The notes beneath the pieces were generated by a model. The model was not told the origin of the DNA. It saw nothing but the letters and a program-made list of their open reading frames with translations, and did no database searches. This document shows, one piece after another, positions 26,322-35,019 of a stretch of DNA of 64,000 bases. The position numbers and the translations under genes were made by a program. The DNA is from JTS-RE37 sp041744575 (GTDB lineage Bacteria > Bacteroidota > Bacteroidia > Flavobacteriales > Flavobacteriaceae): NCBI GenBank assembly GCA_041744575.1, contig JBGTKP010000054.1, forward strand, positions 186,001 through 250,000, given 5' to 3'. How positions within the stretch are numbered: the first letter of the stretch is position 1; the number at the start of each line of letters is the position of its first letter.

Positions 26322-26697
26322 ACCTGTTATATTTATTACTTACTGCCTTTTTAATTCCCACTGCCTCCTGCCCAAAGTAAGGCAGTCCGGTTGACACTCA
26401 TGCAATATATCGATTTCCCGTTAATCCCTCCCGGCGGGCATCCTTTCTTTTGTTATAAGTTCCAACCTGCCTTTTTTGACAACATGATAAGACGCCAGGC
26501 AAAGGGAATGGTTGCCTCCGGGGGTCATCTTTTATTCCTGGCCGCAGAAACATAAATAGATCTTTTGATAAAAGTAGGTGATAAAACTATCAGCGCTGAT
26601 CAGCAGGTTGGGCTGCACATGCGACTTTGAAGATTACACTTTAATAAAACCCGTCCTGTTATTTCCCGAGATACATTGATACCAGTCCACCAATGCC
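26322..26697. other. Intergenic region, no gene recognised
   Basis: 376 bases between two minus-strand genes. I see no open frame of note and no strong hairpin. The region just after 26322 must contain the promoter of the regulator gene. Confidence 0.35.
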
Positions 26698-28035
26698 TCA
26701 GTATTTCAACCATTTAAAAAGCTCCATATAGGTGGGCTTTTTGCCATACATCAGGATACCCACCCGGTATATTTTAGCAGCCAGCCATACAATGCCAATG
26801 AAGGTAATCATCAGAACGCCAATAGAAGCACATAGTTGCCAGATAGGCACGCCACCTTCACCAATTCCACCAGGAAGCCTCATCAGCATCACAATAGGTG
26901 AAGTGAGCGGAAAAAGAGAGAAGGCTACCGCAATGGGGCCATGTGGATTGCTGAATACTGAAAAGAAACCAACATATATAGCAAGCATAAGCGGCAGAAT
27001 AATCGGAAAAATAAATTGCTGGGTATCCGTTTCGTTATCCACCGCTGCGCCTATCGCGGCATATATAGAGCTATAAATCAGATACCCCAGGATAAAATAA
27101 ATTATGAAGAAAATAATCAGCATCAGCCATGGGATATCGTACAGTTCCTGTGCATACAACAACATCGTATTGGAAACAGTGGGCATCGATGACATTTGGT
27201 TCATGGCATCGGAGGTCATTGCAGTCGTGCTCTCTATGCTTGACGGATTGACCCCGAAGCTGTATATGACCACAAGCATCAGTAAAAAAGCCGAGATGAT
27301 CCAGATTGCGAATTGGGTGAGTCCTGCAAGTGAAGTACCGATGATCTTACCCAACATCAGCTGGAAGGGCCTTACTGAGGAAATGATAACTTCGATGATA
27401 CGGCTTGTCTTCTCTTCAATGACACTGCGCATGACGAATCCTCCGTAAATAATAATAAACATCATGATCAGATATCCAAATCCACCTCCTATGATTGCTT
27501 TTATTTCATTGATCCCTTTTAAATTCTGCTGCCCGGCAAAAGTGGCAGTTTTCATTTCGAACAGCTGGTCCATAGAAGCAAATTCCTCAGAAGAAACGCC
27601 AAGTTCCAGCAACTTCCGTTGCCTGAGACGTTCCTGAAAAATACCTTCAAGCCGATCGAGTACTGCTGTGCTCGGCGCTTCCTTTGTGTAGAAGAAAGTC
27701 TTTTCCGCGACTTCTGTCAAATCAGCATCATATGGTATGTGCAGCAAGCCATAGTATCCCAGTGAAAGGGTAGAATCCCTGGCCTCCTGAACGGAAATAT
27801 TTTTAAACTGGATGTAGGAGGTATTACCACGACGCGTAAAGTCAGTGCTGAAATAATCACTTTCATTAAGAACGGCAATCACTCTTTCTTCGCTGTCGTT
27901 CACCTTGGTGAGATATGCGATAATAAGTATCATTCCCACCATGAGAACAGGACTGAGGAAGGTCATGATAACAAAGGACTTATTCCGGACTTTCGCCAGA
28001 TATTCCCGTTTTATAATAAGGGAGAGTTTACCCAT
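26698..28035 (-). CDS. ABC transporter permease (NatB/ABC-2 type)
   Basis: Inner-membrane permease of 445 residues with an N-terminal helix (KLSLIIKREYLAKVRNKS), a large outside domain, and about six helices in the second half (IMMFIIIYGGFVMRSVIEEK, ASLGVLMITFIGIVWLAAKI-like end). The pattern RSVIEEKTSRIIEVIISSVRP is typical of the NatB/ABC-2 sodium exporter-like family. The start is set at MGKLSLII; the two upstream in-frame codons before it (MIS) would put it further into the ATPase gene. Substrate unknown. It overlaps the ATPase gene end. Confidence 0.88.
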   Translation of the reverse strand: MGKLSLIIKREYLAKVRNKSFVIMTFLSPVLMVGMILIIAYLTKVNDSEERVIAVLNESDYFSTDFTRRGNTSYIQFKNISVQEARDSTLSLGYYGLLHIPYDADLTEVAEKTFFYTKEAPSTAVLDRLEGIFQERLRQRKLLELGVSSEEFASMDQLFEMKTATFAGQQNLKGINEIKAIIGGGFGYLIMMFIIIYGGFVMRSVIEEKTSRIIEVIISSVRPFQLMLGKIIGTSLAGLTQFAIWIISAFLLMLVVIYSFGVNPSSIESTTAMTSDAMNQMSSMPTVSNTMLLYAQELYDIPWLMLIIFFIIYFILGYLIYSSIYAAIGAAVDNETDTQQFIFPIILPLMLAIYVGFFSVFSNPHGPIAVAFSLFPLTSPIVMLMRLPGGIGEGGVPIWQLCASIGVLMITFIGIVWLAAKIYRVGILMYGKKPTYMELFKWLKY

Positions 28036-28963
28036 TGATATCATTCTTTTGGATGGTCCTTATAAAGATATCACTCGCTGTAGGGATGGTTTCAACAAAG
28101 CTGCTGATGTTGCATTTTGTAGCCACTTCGGACAGGAATTTTCGGGTATCTCCGGAAGGTAACCGGACATAAAATTGAACCCGGCCGTCAATGGGGTCTA
28201 TCACTGTTTCTGATACTTCGTATGTATGAGAGATATCTTTCATTAAAAGTTCCTGACGGTCAGATTCAAGTCCCACTTTGAAGATATTGTTCTTGTAGGC
28301 CATTTTAATATCAGAAAGCCTGCCCTCCAATAACTTTTCGGATCGGTGAATGAGCGCAATATGATCACAAAGTTCCTCTACCGATTCCATCCTGTGCGTC
28401 GAGAATATGATTGTTGTCCCAGTTTCCTTCAGATGCAGTATCTCTCTTTTTATGGCATTGGCATTGATGGGATCAAAACCAGTGAAAGGTTCGTCAAAGA
28501 TGAGTAATTTAGGCTGATGCAGTACGGTCACCACAAACTGGATCTTCTGCGCCATCCCCTTGGAGAGTTCCTGAATTTTTTTATTCCACCAATCCCCTAT
28601 TTCAAGTCGTTCAAACCAATAAGCCAGTCGTTCTTTTGCCTCCTGTTTGTTGAGACCTTTTAATTGCGCCAGGTAGAGTGCCTGCTCTCCGACGCGCATG
28701 CTTTTATACAGACCGCGTTCTTCAGGTAAATAACCGATTTGGGCAATGTGATGGGGGCGCAATTTCTCCCCATCAAAAAAAACACTTCCACTGTCCGGGT
28801 AAGTTATCTGATTGATGATTCTTATGAGGGTGGTCTTTCCTGCCCCATTGGGACCTAAAAGGCCGTAAATACTGTTTTTGGGAATTTCCAGCGAAACTTT
28901 GTTCAGTGCAGTATGATTGCCAAATTGCTTGGTAACCTCTCTTGCAACCAAAAGGGTATTCAT
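28028..28963 (-). CDS. ABC transporter ATP-binding protein (NatA type)
   Basis: ATPase subunit of the adjacent NatB-type permease, 311 residues. Walker A is LGPNGAGKTT, the signature is LSKGMAQK (Ser-Lys-Gly instead of SGGQ), and Walker B is LLIFDEPFTGFDP. After the ATPase core lies a ~70-residue C-terminal domain (VQFYVRLPSGDTRKFL region), common in this subgroup. The stop lies inside the start region of the permease (8-base overlap), so the pair is translationally coupled. Confidence 0.92.
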   Translation of the reverse strand: MNTLLVAREVTKQFGNHTALNKVSLEIPKNSIYGLLGPNGAGKTTLIRIINQITYPDSGSVFFDGEKLRPHHIAQIGYLPEERGLYKSMRVGEQALYLAQLKGLNKQEAKERLAYWFERLEIGDWWNKKIQELSKGMAQKIQFVVTVLHQPKLLIFDEPFTGFDPINANAIKREILHLKETGTTIIFSTHRMESVEELCDHIALIHRSEKLLEGRLSDIKMAYKNNIFKVGLESDRQELLMKDISHTYEVSETVIDPIDGRVQFYVRLPSGDTRKFLSEVATKCNISSFVETIPTASDIFIRTIQKNDING

Positions 28964-29288
28964 TCAGGCATTTTTGCCAAAGATATAGAAATGCCCATAA
29001 AGAGTTTGGTCATCCCCGGAATTTGTTACTCTTTCCATCTGCCGGAAAACAGAGGATTTATGCCGTCGGCGGCAACGAAAGTAGAACGCGGCATGATCAC
29101 TTGAGGGTGGACGGCATTTTAACACTCCGCCCCGTATCTATGAGGAACCAAGCTTCCTTTTAAAACAAAACCCATCCCCGATCAGATCGGGGATGGGAAA
29201 AAAATTGCTATGAAAAAGAAAATTAATATTGGTCACCCAATATTATCTCAAATATACGTTTTTTATTTAAAAGGCAAATTTTTATTCG
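28964..29288. other. Intergenic region between ABC ATPase and dnaJ
   Basis: 325 bases. It holds the grpE-dnaJ terminator at 29166-29197. The remaining bases carry only short frames that look like shadows; no gene is supported. Confidence 0.5.
29166..29197 (-). terminator. Rho-independent terminator of the grpE-dnaJ operon
   Basis: A 12-bp stem (CCCATCCCCGAT / ATCGGGGATGGG) with a 3-base loop. On the minus strand it is followed by TTTTGTTTT, which ends the grpE-dnaJ transcript about 90 bases after the dnaJ stop. Confidence 0.85.
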
Positions 29289-30404
29289 TTAAGAGAACAT
29301 ATCCTTTACCTTTTCAAAGAAAGATTTATCCGATTTCTCAGGTTTGGGTTCAAAATTCTCGTGATTCTGCATTTTTACAAAAAATTCACGCTGCTCCTTC
29401 GTCAATTCCTTGGGTGTCCATACATTCACATGAACCAGCAAATCGCCGGTGGTATAACCGTTCAGGTTAGTTATCCCCTTACCCCTGAGGCGCAGTATTT
29501 TTCCTGACTGTATGCCTGTTTCCAGTTTGATGCGGACCTTGCCTCCGATGGCGTCAATTTCCCTGGAAGTGCCAAGGACTGCCTCGGAGATACTGATATA
29601 AAGGTCGTAGTGGAGATTGTCTCCTTCTCTCTTGAGGGTTTCATGTTCCACCGTCTCAATGGCCACGAGTAAATCTCCAGGGATACCATTTCCGGGAGCA
29701 TCGTTTCCTTTATTTGAAACCTTGAGTTGCATTCCGTCCTCTACTCCGGGCGGGATTTTGATGGAGACGTGTTCTTCAGTCAATATAAGACCATGGATAT
29801 CGGCCTCAGCAGGTCTGTTATCCAAAACCTGGCCGCTTCCGCCACAGGCTGAACAGGTGGCTGCTGTTTGCATTCTGCCGAGGATGGTGTTGGTGATTTT
29901 GGTTACCTGACCGGCCCCTTTACAGGTCGGACAGGTTTTATAAGTAACTCCCGGGGCCTGCGTCTTGCGACGGACTTTCACTTTCTTCTCCACCCCTTGA
30001 GCGACTTCCTCCAGGGTGAGCTGGACATGGATCCGAAGATTGCTCCCTTTTACCCTTCTCTGGCTATTGCCACCAAAGCCTCCGAAACCGCTAAAGCTAC
30101 CTCCAAAAGCGCTTCCGAAGATATCGCCGAACTGGCTGAAAATGTCCTCCATGTTCATGCCTCCGCCCCCGAAACCACCGCCTTCAAAGGCGGCATGGCC
30201 AAACTGATCATATCTGGCCCTTCTATCCGGGTCACTAAGGACCTCATAGGCTTCAGCAGCTTTTTTGAATAATTCTTCGGCTTTGAGATCTCCCGGGTTT
30301 TTATCCGGGTGATATGCGATGGCCTTTTTCCGATAGGCTTTTTTTATCTCTGCCGAAGTAGCCTTTTTATCGACTTCCAGTATTTCATAATAATCCTGCT
30401 TCAT
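29289..30404 (-). CDS. dnaJ: Chaperone DnaJ with a halved zinc domain
   Basis: Hsp40 co-chaperone that stimulates the Hsp70 DnaK. The J domain (1-65) has the HPD motif at residues 32-34, followed by a Gly/Phe-rich region (about 70-115) and two substrate-binding beta domains. The zinc domain has only two CxxCxGxG motifs (158-165 and 184-191) instead of four. They are spaced like motifs 2 and 3, which form zinc centre II in E. coli DnaJ. The intact length of 371 and the J domain argue for a functional protein. It is second in the operon after grpE (gap 9 bases). Confidence 0.95.
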   Translation of the reverse strand: MKQDYYEILEVDKKATSAEIKKAYRKKAIAYHPDKNPGDLKAEELFKKAAEAYEVLSDPDRRARYDQFGHAAFEGGGFGGGGMNMEDIFSQFGDIFGSAFGGSFSGFGGFGGNSQRRVKGSNLRIHVQLTLEEVAQGVEKKVKVRRKTQAPGVTYKTCPTCKGAGQVTKITNTILGRMQTAATCSACGGSGQVLDNRPAEADIHGLILTEEHVSIKIPPGVEDGMQLKVSNKGNDAPGNGIPGDLLVAIETVEHETLKREGDNLHYDLYISISEAVLGTSREIDAIGGKVRIKLETGIQSGKILRLRGKGITNLNGYTTGDLLVHVNVWTPKELTKEQREFFVKMQNHENFEPKPEKSDKSFFEKVKDMFS

Positions 30405-30413
30405 CCTCTAAAT

Positions 30414-30983
30414 TTAATTTCCGACGACCACTTTTGGATGGCGGATGATCTTATCACCAAGTTTAAATCCTTTCTCGACAACATCAAGAACCTTCCCTTT
30501 CAGCTTTTTATCCGGAGCCGGTATCTGTGTAATGGCATCGTGCACTTCGGCATCAAAAACATCCCCGGCCTCAGTCCCGATCTCTTCCAGGCCTTTGAAT
30601 CTCAATGTCTCTTTGAATTTATTACTGATCAGTTCGACCCCTTTAAACAATTCCTGATCTTCCGATTTGGCAATCATTTTCAGAGCCCTCTCAAAATCAT
30701 CCAATACAGGCAGCAGGGATATGATCACCTCCTGTCCGGCAGTCCGGAACAATTCCATACGTTCTCTGCTGGTGCGCTTCTTGAAATTTTCGAATTCTGC
30801 AAAAAGTCGGAGAAACTTATCTTTTTCCCTGGCCAGCTCCTCCGTAAAGTGCTTCTCAGTGGAATGCTCAACTTCGTCTTCCGGGATCTCCGAGAGCAAC
30901 TCCTCCCCTGCATCACCCTCCAAAGCTTCCTTTTCCGGGGTAAAAATATCTTCTATATTTTCTTCTTTATCTTGCTTATTCAT
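30414..30983 (-). CDS. grpE: Nucleotide exchange factor GrpE
   Basis: GrpE swaps ADP for ATP on DnaK. The 189 residues begin with a highly acidic disordered part, then a long coiled helix (EKDKFLRLFAEFENFKKRTSRER), a core (LPVLDDFERALKMI) and a C-terminal beta domain (DEVHDAITQIP-like, VVEKGFKLGDKIIRHPKVVV). It is first in the operon with dnaJ. Its promoter (31021-31053) is the best match to the Bacteroidota consensus in the window. No CIRCE-like inverted repeat was seen. Confidence 0.95.
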   Translation of the reverse strand: MNKQDKEENIEDIFTPEKEALEGDAGEELLSEIPEDEVEHSTEKHFTEELAREKDKFLRLFAEFENFKKRTSRERMELFRTAGQEVIISLLPVLDDFERALKMIAKSEDQELFKGVELISNKFKETLRFKGLEEIGTEAGDVFDAEVHDAITQIPAPDKKLKGKVLDVVEKGFKLGDKIIRHPKVVVGN

Positions 30984-31020
30984 GCAGTTTACTATTTTAA
31001 AATACCTTCGATAAGGACGG

Positions 31021-31053
31021 CAAAAGTACTGCCAATTCTTTTAAAATGTCAAA
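31021..31053 (-). promoter_or_regulatory. grpE-dnaJ promoter (TTTG-N21-TACTTTTG)
   Basis: On the minus strand a -33 TTTG (31053-31050) is separated by 21 bases from a perfect -7 box TACTTTTG (31028-31021). The predicted leader to the grpE ATG is about 30 bases. The same strand also reads TTGGCA, six bases, then TTGC across the -7 box, with GG and GC ten bases apart, which resembles a sigma-54 -24/-12 site. Confidence 0.75.
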
Positions 31054-31060
31054 TTGTCAC

Positions 31061-31086
31061 AAAAAAACATCCGCTTTTGGCGGATG
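31061..31086 (-). terminator. Rho-independent terminator after the TIGR01777 gene
   Basis: CATCCGC pairs with GCGGATG (7 bp, 5-base loop) and, read on the minus strand, is followed by seven T. It separates the TIGR01777 gene from the grpE promoter just downstream. Confidence 0.82.
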
Positions 31087-31112
31087 CTTAAGATACTTTG
31101 AGATCGCGGGTA

Positions 31113-32069
31113 TCAGATGTACTCTCTTTCCACAGAGTTGTCCATCCCAAGAGGTTCATTTGGGTGGTATATATTTTCAAGGGCCGTGCATACATTCTGG
31201 AATTCAAAGTTATAGCCCGCTTCCTCCAGTTTTTTGCTGCTCACCCTCTGGCTGTCCAACACCACGTGCGACATCTCCCCCAGTGCTGTTTTCAGGAAAA
31301 TTTCCGGAATGTTTGGCAAGATGAGGGGCCTTTCAAGCGTTTTGGCCAGCTGGTGGACCAGTTTATTTTGTGTCACAGGATTTGGACCCACCGCATTGTA
31401 GACGCCATTAAACCTCTGTGAAATTGCAAAAAGAAAAATGCGGGACAGGTCCCTGATATGTATCCATGACTGCCACTGTTCTCCATTCCCAAAGGCAGCG
31501 CCCATATAGTATTTCACAGGTTTGGCGAATGCCGGCAAAGCGCCGCCTTTGGATGACAAAACGAGCCCGATACGAATTTTTGCGACCGGGAATCCGAATT
31601 TCTTAAGGCGATCTGCCTCCTGTTCCCAAGTCAGGACAACCTGTCCCAGAAAATCGTCAATATTGCCTTTGGCCTCCTCTGTGTAGTATTCGGAAGACGC
31701 ATCCGGATAAATCCCGATGGCTGAGGCCGAAACCAGGGACCGAATGCCTTTGCAATCCACTTTTTGAAGCCCGGTTTCAAGTGTCCTCAAACTCTGTACC
31801 CTGCTTTGTATGATTTTTTTTCTGTAAGAGGCCGTCCATCTTTTGGCGATACTGGCCCCTGCCAGGTTGATAATGGCGGTAACACCATCGAAACACGCCT
31901 CATCGATGCTGTTCTCAGCCGGGTTCCAATAAAACCCTTCAAAATCAGGCGAAGAAACTATTTTTTCTCTAGAAGTTGTCAGGTAATTTACAGCGATATC
32001 CTGTTCCCGGCAACGCGCTGCAATCTCGGTTCCCACCAGCCCTGTCGCACCCGTAATCAGTATTTTCAT
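31113..32069 (-). CDS. TIGR01777 family NAD(P)-binding epimerase-like protein
   Basis: Short-chain dehydrogenase/epimerase-like protein of 318 residues, with the Rossmann start MKILITGATGLVGTEI and internal motifs AIINLAGASIAKRW, SASAIGIYP and WIHIRDLSRIFLFA. The C-terminal DUF1731-like end (LVHQLAKTLERPLILPNIPEIFLKTALGEM) completes the TIGR01777 family. It is related to the cell-division-linked YfcH/SulA group of E. coli. The catalysed reaction is unknown. Confidence 0.9.
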   Translation of the reverse strand: MKILITGATGLVGTEIAARCREQDIAVNYLTTSREKIVSSPDFEGFYWNPAENSIDEACFDGVTAIINLAGASIAKRWTASYRKKIIQSRVQSLRTLETGLQKVDCKGIRSLVSASAIGIYPDASSEYYTEEAKGNIDDFLGQVVLTWEQEADRLKKFGFPVAKIRIGLVLSSKGGALPAFAKPVKYYMGAAFGNGEQWQSWIHIRDLSRIFLFAISQRFNGVYNAVGPNPVTQNKLVHQLAKTLERPLILPNIPEIFLKTALGEMSHVVLDSQRVSSKKLEEAGYNFEFQNVCTALENIYHPNEPLGMDNSVEREYI

Positions 32070-32138
32070 GCCCCGCTTTTGGTAAAGGTATTGGAATTCT
32101 GCGGAGGGAATGCCGGGTTTAATGTAGGTTTAACACTA

Positions 32139-32855
32139 TCAACCTGTTCCGGAGTTGTGTACCCGTACAGGAGGGACGGCAGAATCAACTTTTTCCAATT
32201 TCCGCGCGCGAAGCATTTCCCTTTTCCCGGGCGGGCCGGGGAGTCGTTCTACCATAAATCCGGCCGAGAGCATGGCCCTTCTGACGGCACCCTTGGCAGA
32301 ATAGGTAACGAGGATACCATCATTTTTCAGTGTGGAATACATATTAACAAAAACGCCCTCGGTCCATAGTTCCGGTTGTACCCCCGGACTGAATGCGTCA
32401 AAATAGATGAGATCATACTGCGCTGTATTCTGAATAGCACGGATGTCCGCCTGAACTTTCGTCAGGACGAAACCAGGTGCAATATTGTGGGGTTTGCCCC
32501 AGGAGCAGGTATGCATTTTTTTAAAGGCTGCTGAAGACTCCGGAAGGCCCAGGGTTGTGGGATATTCCATTTGTTCAGCTTCCAGGGAAGAAACGGGATG
32601 GGCTTCCCAGGCAGTGTAGTGGATCCTTTGATCTCCGCGTTGGGTCTCAAGGAAGGTTAAGAGGGCATTCAGACCCGTACCGAATCCCATTTCCAGGATA
32701 TGAACAGAAGGGGACGGACATGCTTTCAGCCCCATGTCAATAAATACATGACAGGCCTCCTGGATGGCACCGTGAATGGAATGATAATGCTCCGCGAGCT
32801 CAGGGAGGTGAATGGTTTTCGACCCGTCAGCGGTAGTGACTATGACCCGTCTCAA
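32139..32855 (-). CDS. mnmD: tRNA 5-methylaminomethyl-2-thiouridine methyltransferase domain protein MnmD
   Basis: Stand-alone version of the methyltransferase half of E. coli MnmC, which methylates the wobble uridine (nm5s2U to mnm5s2U). The Rossmann methyltransferase site is ILEMGFGTGLNALLT, with YDLIYFDAFSPGVQPELW and GILVTYSAKGAVRRAM further on. There is no fused FAD-dependent oxidase half, so the separate MnmC(o) activity must come from elsewhere. It follows DUF4920 with a two-base gap. Confidence 0.9.
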   Translation of the reverse strand: MRRVIVTTADGSKTIHLPELAEHYHSIHGAIQEACHVFIDMGLKACPSPSVHILEMGFGTGLNALLTFLETQRGDQRIHYTAWEAHPVSSLEAEQMEYPTTLGLPESSAAFKKMHTCSWGKPHNIAPGFVLTKVQADIRAIQNTAQYDLIYFDAFSPGVQPELWTEGVFVNMYSTLKNDGILVTYSAKGAVRRAMLSAGFMVERLPGPPGKREMLRARKLEKVDSAVPPVRVHNSGTG

Positions 32856-32857
32856 TA

Positions 32858-33352
32858 TCAGTCGCCTATTATTACGCCATCTGCCACTATACTGTAGGTT
32901 TTGAGGGGTTCCCGGATGGCGGCAACCTGGGCAGGGGTCATTCCCGCATCCTGCGCATAATGGCGCTGATCCTCAATGGATATCATTTCAGTAAAGGCGG
33001 AGCCGCTCAGGATCGCTTCCCTGCCACTGATATCTGAGGGCACAAAAAAGCCATAATCCCGAAAGCGGACCATGACCTCCGAACCATCGGTCAGGACCAT
33101 CTTCATCCAGCATCCCTTTACCTGGCAGACTTCCTTGATTTTCCCACGGAATTTCATTTCAAGGGTATCATTAGGGGCCATTTGTTGATAAGCCGCAGCC
33201 ATTTCAGAGGCTTCCATGGCTTCGCCGGGGCTGATTTGATTGCCAAAGGAGGCCGGGTATTCAACATTGCCGAAAGGGTCCTCCACCGGTGTAGACTGTG
33301 CCCGGGAACCGATACATAACAGGCCAATGAGAGCAATCATAATCCTTTTCAT
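32858..33352 (-). CDS. DUF4920 domain exported protein
   Basis: A 164-residue periplasmic protein with a signal peptide (IMIALIGLLCIGSRAQ). The domain shows KFRGKIKEVCQVKGCWMKM followed by VRFRDYGFFVP. The CxxxxC pair with a Trp-Met after it suggests a metal- or disulfide-bearing beta fold, but no function is established. It precedes mnmD by two bases in one operon, a pairing I would not predict from function. Confidence 0.85.
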   Translation of the reverse strand: MKRIMIALIGLLCIGSRAQSTPVEDPFGNVEYPASFGNQISPGEAMEASEMAAAYQQMAPNDTLEMKFRGKIKEVCQVKGCWMKMVLTDGSEVMVRFRDYGFFVPSDISGREAILSGSAFTEMISIEDQRHYAQDAGMTPAQVAAIREPLKTYSIVADGVIIGD

Positions 33353-33458
33353 AAATTACAGATTAATATTCCCTCTTACAAAAGTGATGATTTTCGGGAT
33401 AAAAAAGAAGCGCCAAGAGCGCATTATTGCTTAATTTTATCCCTGCAAAATATGATTT

Positions 33459-34529
33459 ATGGAGACTACAATGAATAAGCTGGTTATAGAAAAAGCCGTG
33501 ACTTCAAAAATAGATCAGGTGGATTTTGACAACCTGGCATTCGGAAAAGTATTTACCGACCATATGCTCACTTGTGACTACGATGACGGAGCCTGGGATG
33601 CGCCTAAGATTATTCCGTATCAGCCGATCACCCTTGACCCTTCTTCAAAAATTTTCCACTACGGGCAATCTATTTTCGAAGGAATGAAGGCATACAAAGA
33701 TACCTCCGATGATATCTGGCTTTTCCGACCACTGGATAATCATAAGCGGCTTAATATTTCGGCCAAAAGGATGGCCATTCCTGAATTGCCTGAAGCTATA
33801 TTTATGGAAGGCTTAAAGGCCTTGCTGCAGTTGGATCATCAATGGATACCCAGAGCTGCCGGCAGTTCTCTCTACATCAGGCCATTTATCTTCGCCTCAG
33901 GTAAGGGATTTCATGCTTCGCCGGCGGATGCCTATAAATTCGTGATCGCCTGCGCCCCTTCCGGGGCCTATTTCTCAGGAAAGGTAAAAGTCCTCATAGA
34001 GGAAAAATATTCGAGAGCTGCCAATGGCGGAGTCGGATACGCCAAGGCCGGTGGAAATTATGCCGGGCAGTTTTACCCCACCCAACTTGCCGCCGAAAAA
34101 GGGTACAATCAGGTGATCTGGACAGATGATAATAATCATGAATACGTTGAGGAAGCCGGGGCCATGAATATTTTTGTGCGTATTGAAGATACTTTGATCA
34201 CAGGCCCTGTAAGTGACAGGATCCTGGATGGGATCACCAGAAAAAGTATTCTTGACATTGCCCGTGAGCAAGGGATAGCCACCGAAGTGCGCAAAATTAC
34301 GGTTAGTGAACTTGTAGAAGCTTCACGGAATGATTTGCTGAAAGAGATGTTCGGCGCAGGTACTGCCGCTGTAATTTCGCCTATTGCCTCCTTTGGTTAC
34401 AGGGAAACTGATTATGATCTTCCTCAGCTGAGTGACAGCTATGCCACCCTGTTGAAACAAAAGATCACTGATATCCAGTATAACCGCACTGAAGACCCCT
34501 TTGGTTGGCGTTATAAAGTGACACATTAA
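33459..34529 (+). CDS. ilvE: Branched-chain amino acid aminotransferase
   Basis: PLP-dependent fold-type IV transaminase for Leu, Ile and Val, 356 residues. Diagnostic blocks are FHYGQSIFEGMKAYK, SLYIRPFIFASG, YAKAGGNYAG (with the PLP Lys), EEAGAMNIFV and GAGTAAVISPI. This long form is the type common in Bacteroidota and eukaryotes. A second Met (MNKLVIEK, residue 5) could be the real start. It is transcribed alone. Confidence 0.94.
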   Translation: METTMNKLVIEKAVTSKIDQVDFDNLAFGKVFTDHMLTCDYDDGAWDAPKIIPYQPITLDPSSKIFHYGQSIFEGMKAYKDTSDDIWLFRPLDNHKRLNISAKRMAIPELPEAIFMEGLKALLQLDHQWIPRAAGSSLYIRPFIFASGKGFHASPADAYKFVIACAPSGAYFSGKVKVLIEEKYSRAANGGVGYAKAGGNYAGQFYPTQLAAEKGYNQVIWTDDNNHEYVEEAGAMNIFVRIEDTLITGPVSDRILDGITRKSILDIAREQGIATEVRKITVSELVEASRNDLLKEMFGAGTAAVISPIASFGYRETDYDLPQLSDSYATLLKQKITDIQYNRTEDPFGWRYKVTH

Positions 34530-34592
34530 AGGAATGTAGCGAAAGACTCCCCACATAGTCACCGACCTGTTGTCATCTCAATGAAAAGCCGC

Positions 34593-34979
34593 TTACAGGC
34601 CAAGAATCGCCCTGATATCAGGCTTTACATAGGCCGGTCCCTTCATGACCTTGCCATCCTCCCTGTAAACAGGTAAGCCATTGGCCCCAAGTTTACTCAT
34701 GTTACTTCGCTGGATCTCCTGGAAAACCTCCTCAATCTTATAGTGCATCCCATGCTCCAAAATGGTGCCGCACAAAATATACAGCATGTCCCCGAGGGCA
34801 TCAGCCACCTCCACCAGATCATTATTCCGGGCGGCTTCATAGTACTCTTTATTCTCCTCGACCATCAGGTTGAATCGAAGGTGGTTCTTTTGTTCTCCAA
34901 GACTTGCCACCGGAACTTCAGATACCCCAAGTCCAAAAGCCTTATGAAAGGTGGCAACGGCTTCAATTGTGCTTTTCAT
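34593..34979 (-). CDS. MazG-like nucleoside triphosphate pyrophosphohydrolase
   Basis: All-alpha NTP pyrophosphatase of 128 residues. The two-part metal site is visible as EENKEYYEAARNNDLVEVAD and ALGDMLYILCGTILEHG. This class clears non-canonical nucleotides or works in metabolite repair. The C-terminus (LPVYREDGKVMKGPAYVKP) is conserved in the small DUF-type subgroup of MazG-like proteins. It is divergent from the small membrane protein at 35020, with only 40 bases between the two start codons. Confidence 0.85.
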   Translation of the reverse strand: MKSTIEAVATFHKAFGLGVSEVPVASLGEQKNHLRFNLMVEENKEYYEAARNNDLVEVADALGDMLYILCGTILEHGMHYKIEEVFQEIQRSNMSKLGANGLPVYREDGKVMKGPAYVKPDIRAILGL

Positions 34980-34995
34980 TTCCTTTGTTTTAGAT

Positions 34996-35003
34996 TAGCT
35001 TTG
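34996..35003 (+). promoter_or_regulatory. -7 box of the 62-residue membrane protein gene
   Basis: TAGCTTTG matches TAnnTTTG and lies 16 bases before the ATG at 35020. It sits two bases from the opposite-strand box of the MazG-like gene. Confidence 0.5.
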
Positions 35004-35005
35004 CG

Positions 35006-35013
35006 CAAAATTA
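35006..35013 (-). promoter_or_regulatory. -7 box of the MazG-like gene
   Basis: The minus strand reads TAATTTTG, a full TAnnTTTG match, 26 bases upstream of the MazG-like start. No -33 box of good quality is visible. Confidence 0.5.
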
Positions 35014-35019
35014 AACAAT

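Noticed and set aside
28942..29163. Plus-strand frames of about 70 codons upstream of the ABC ATPase
   Set aside because: No family, no promoter box, and composition like antisense of non-coding DNA.
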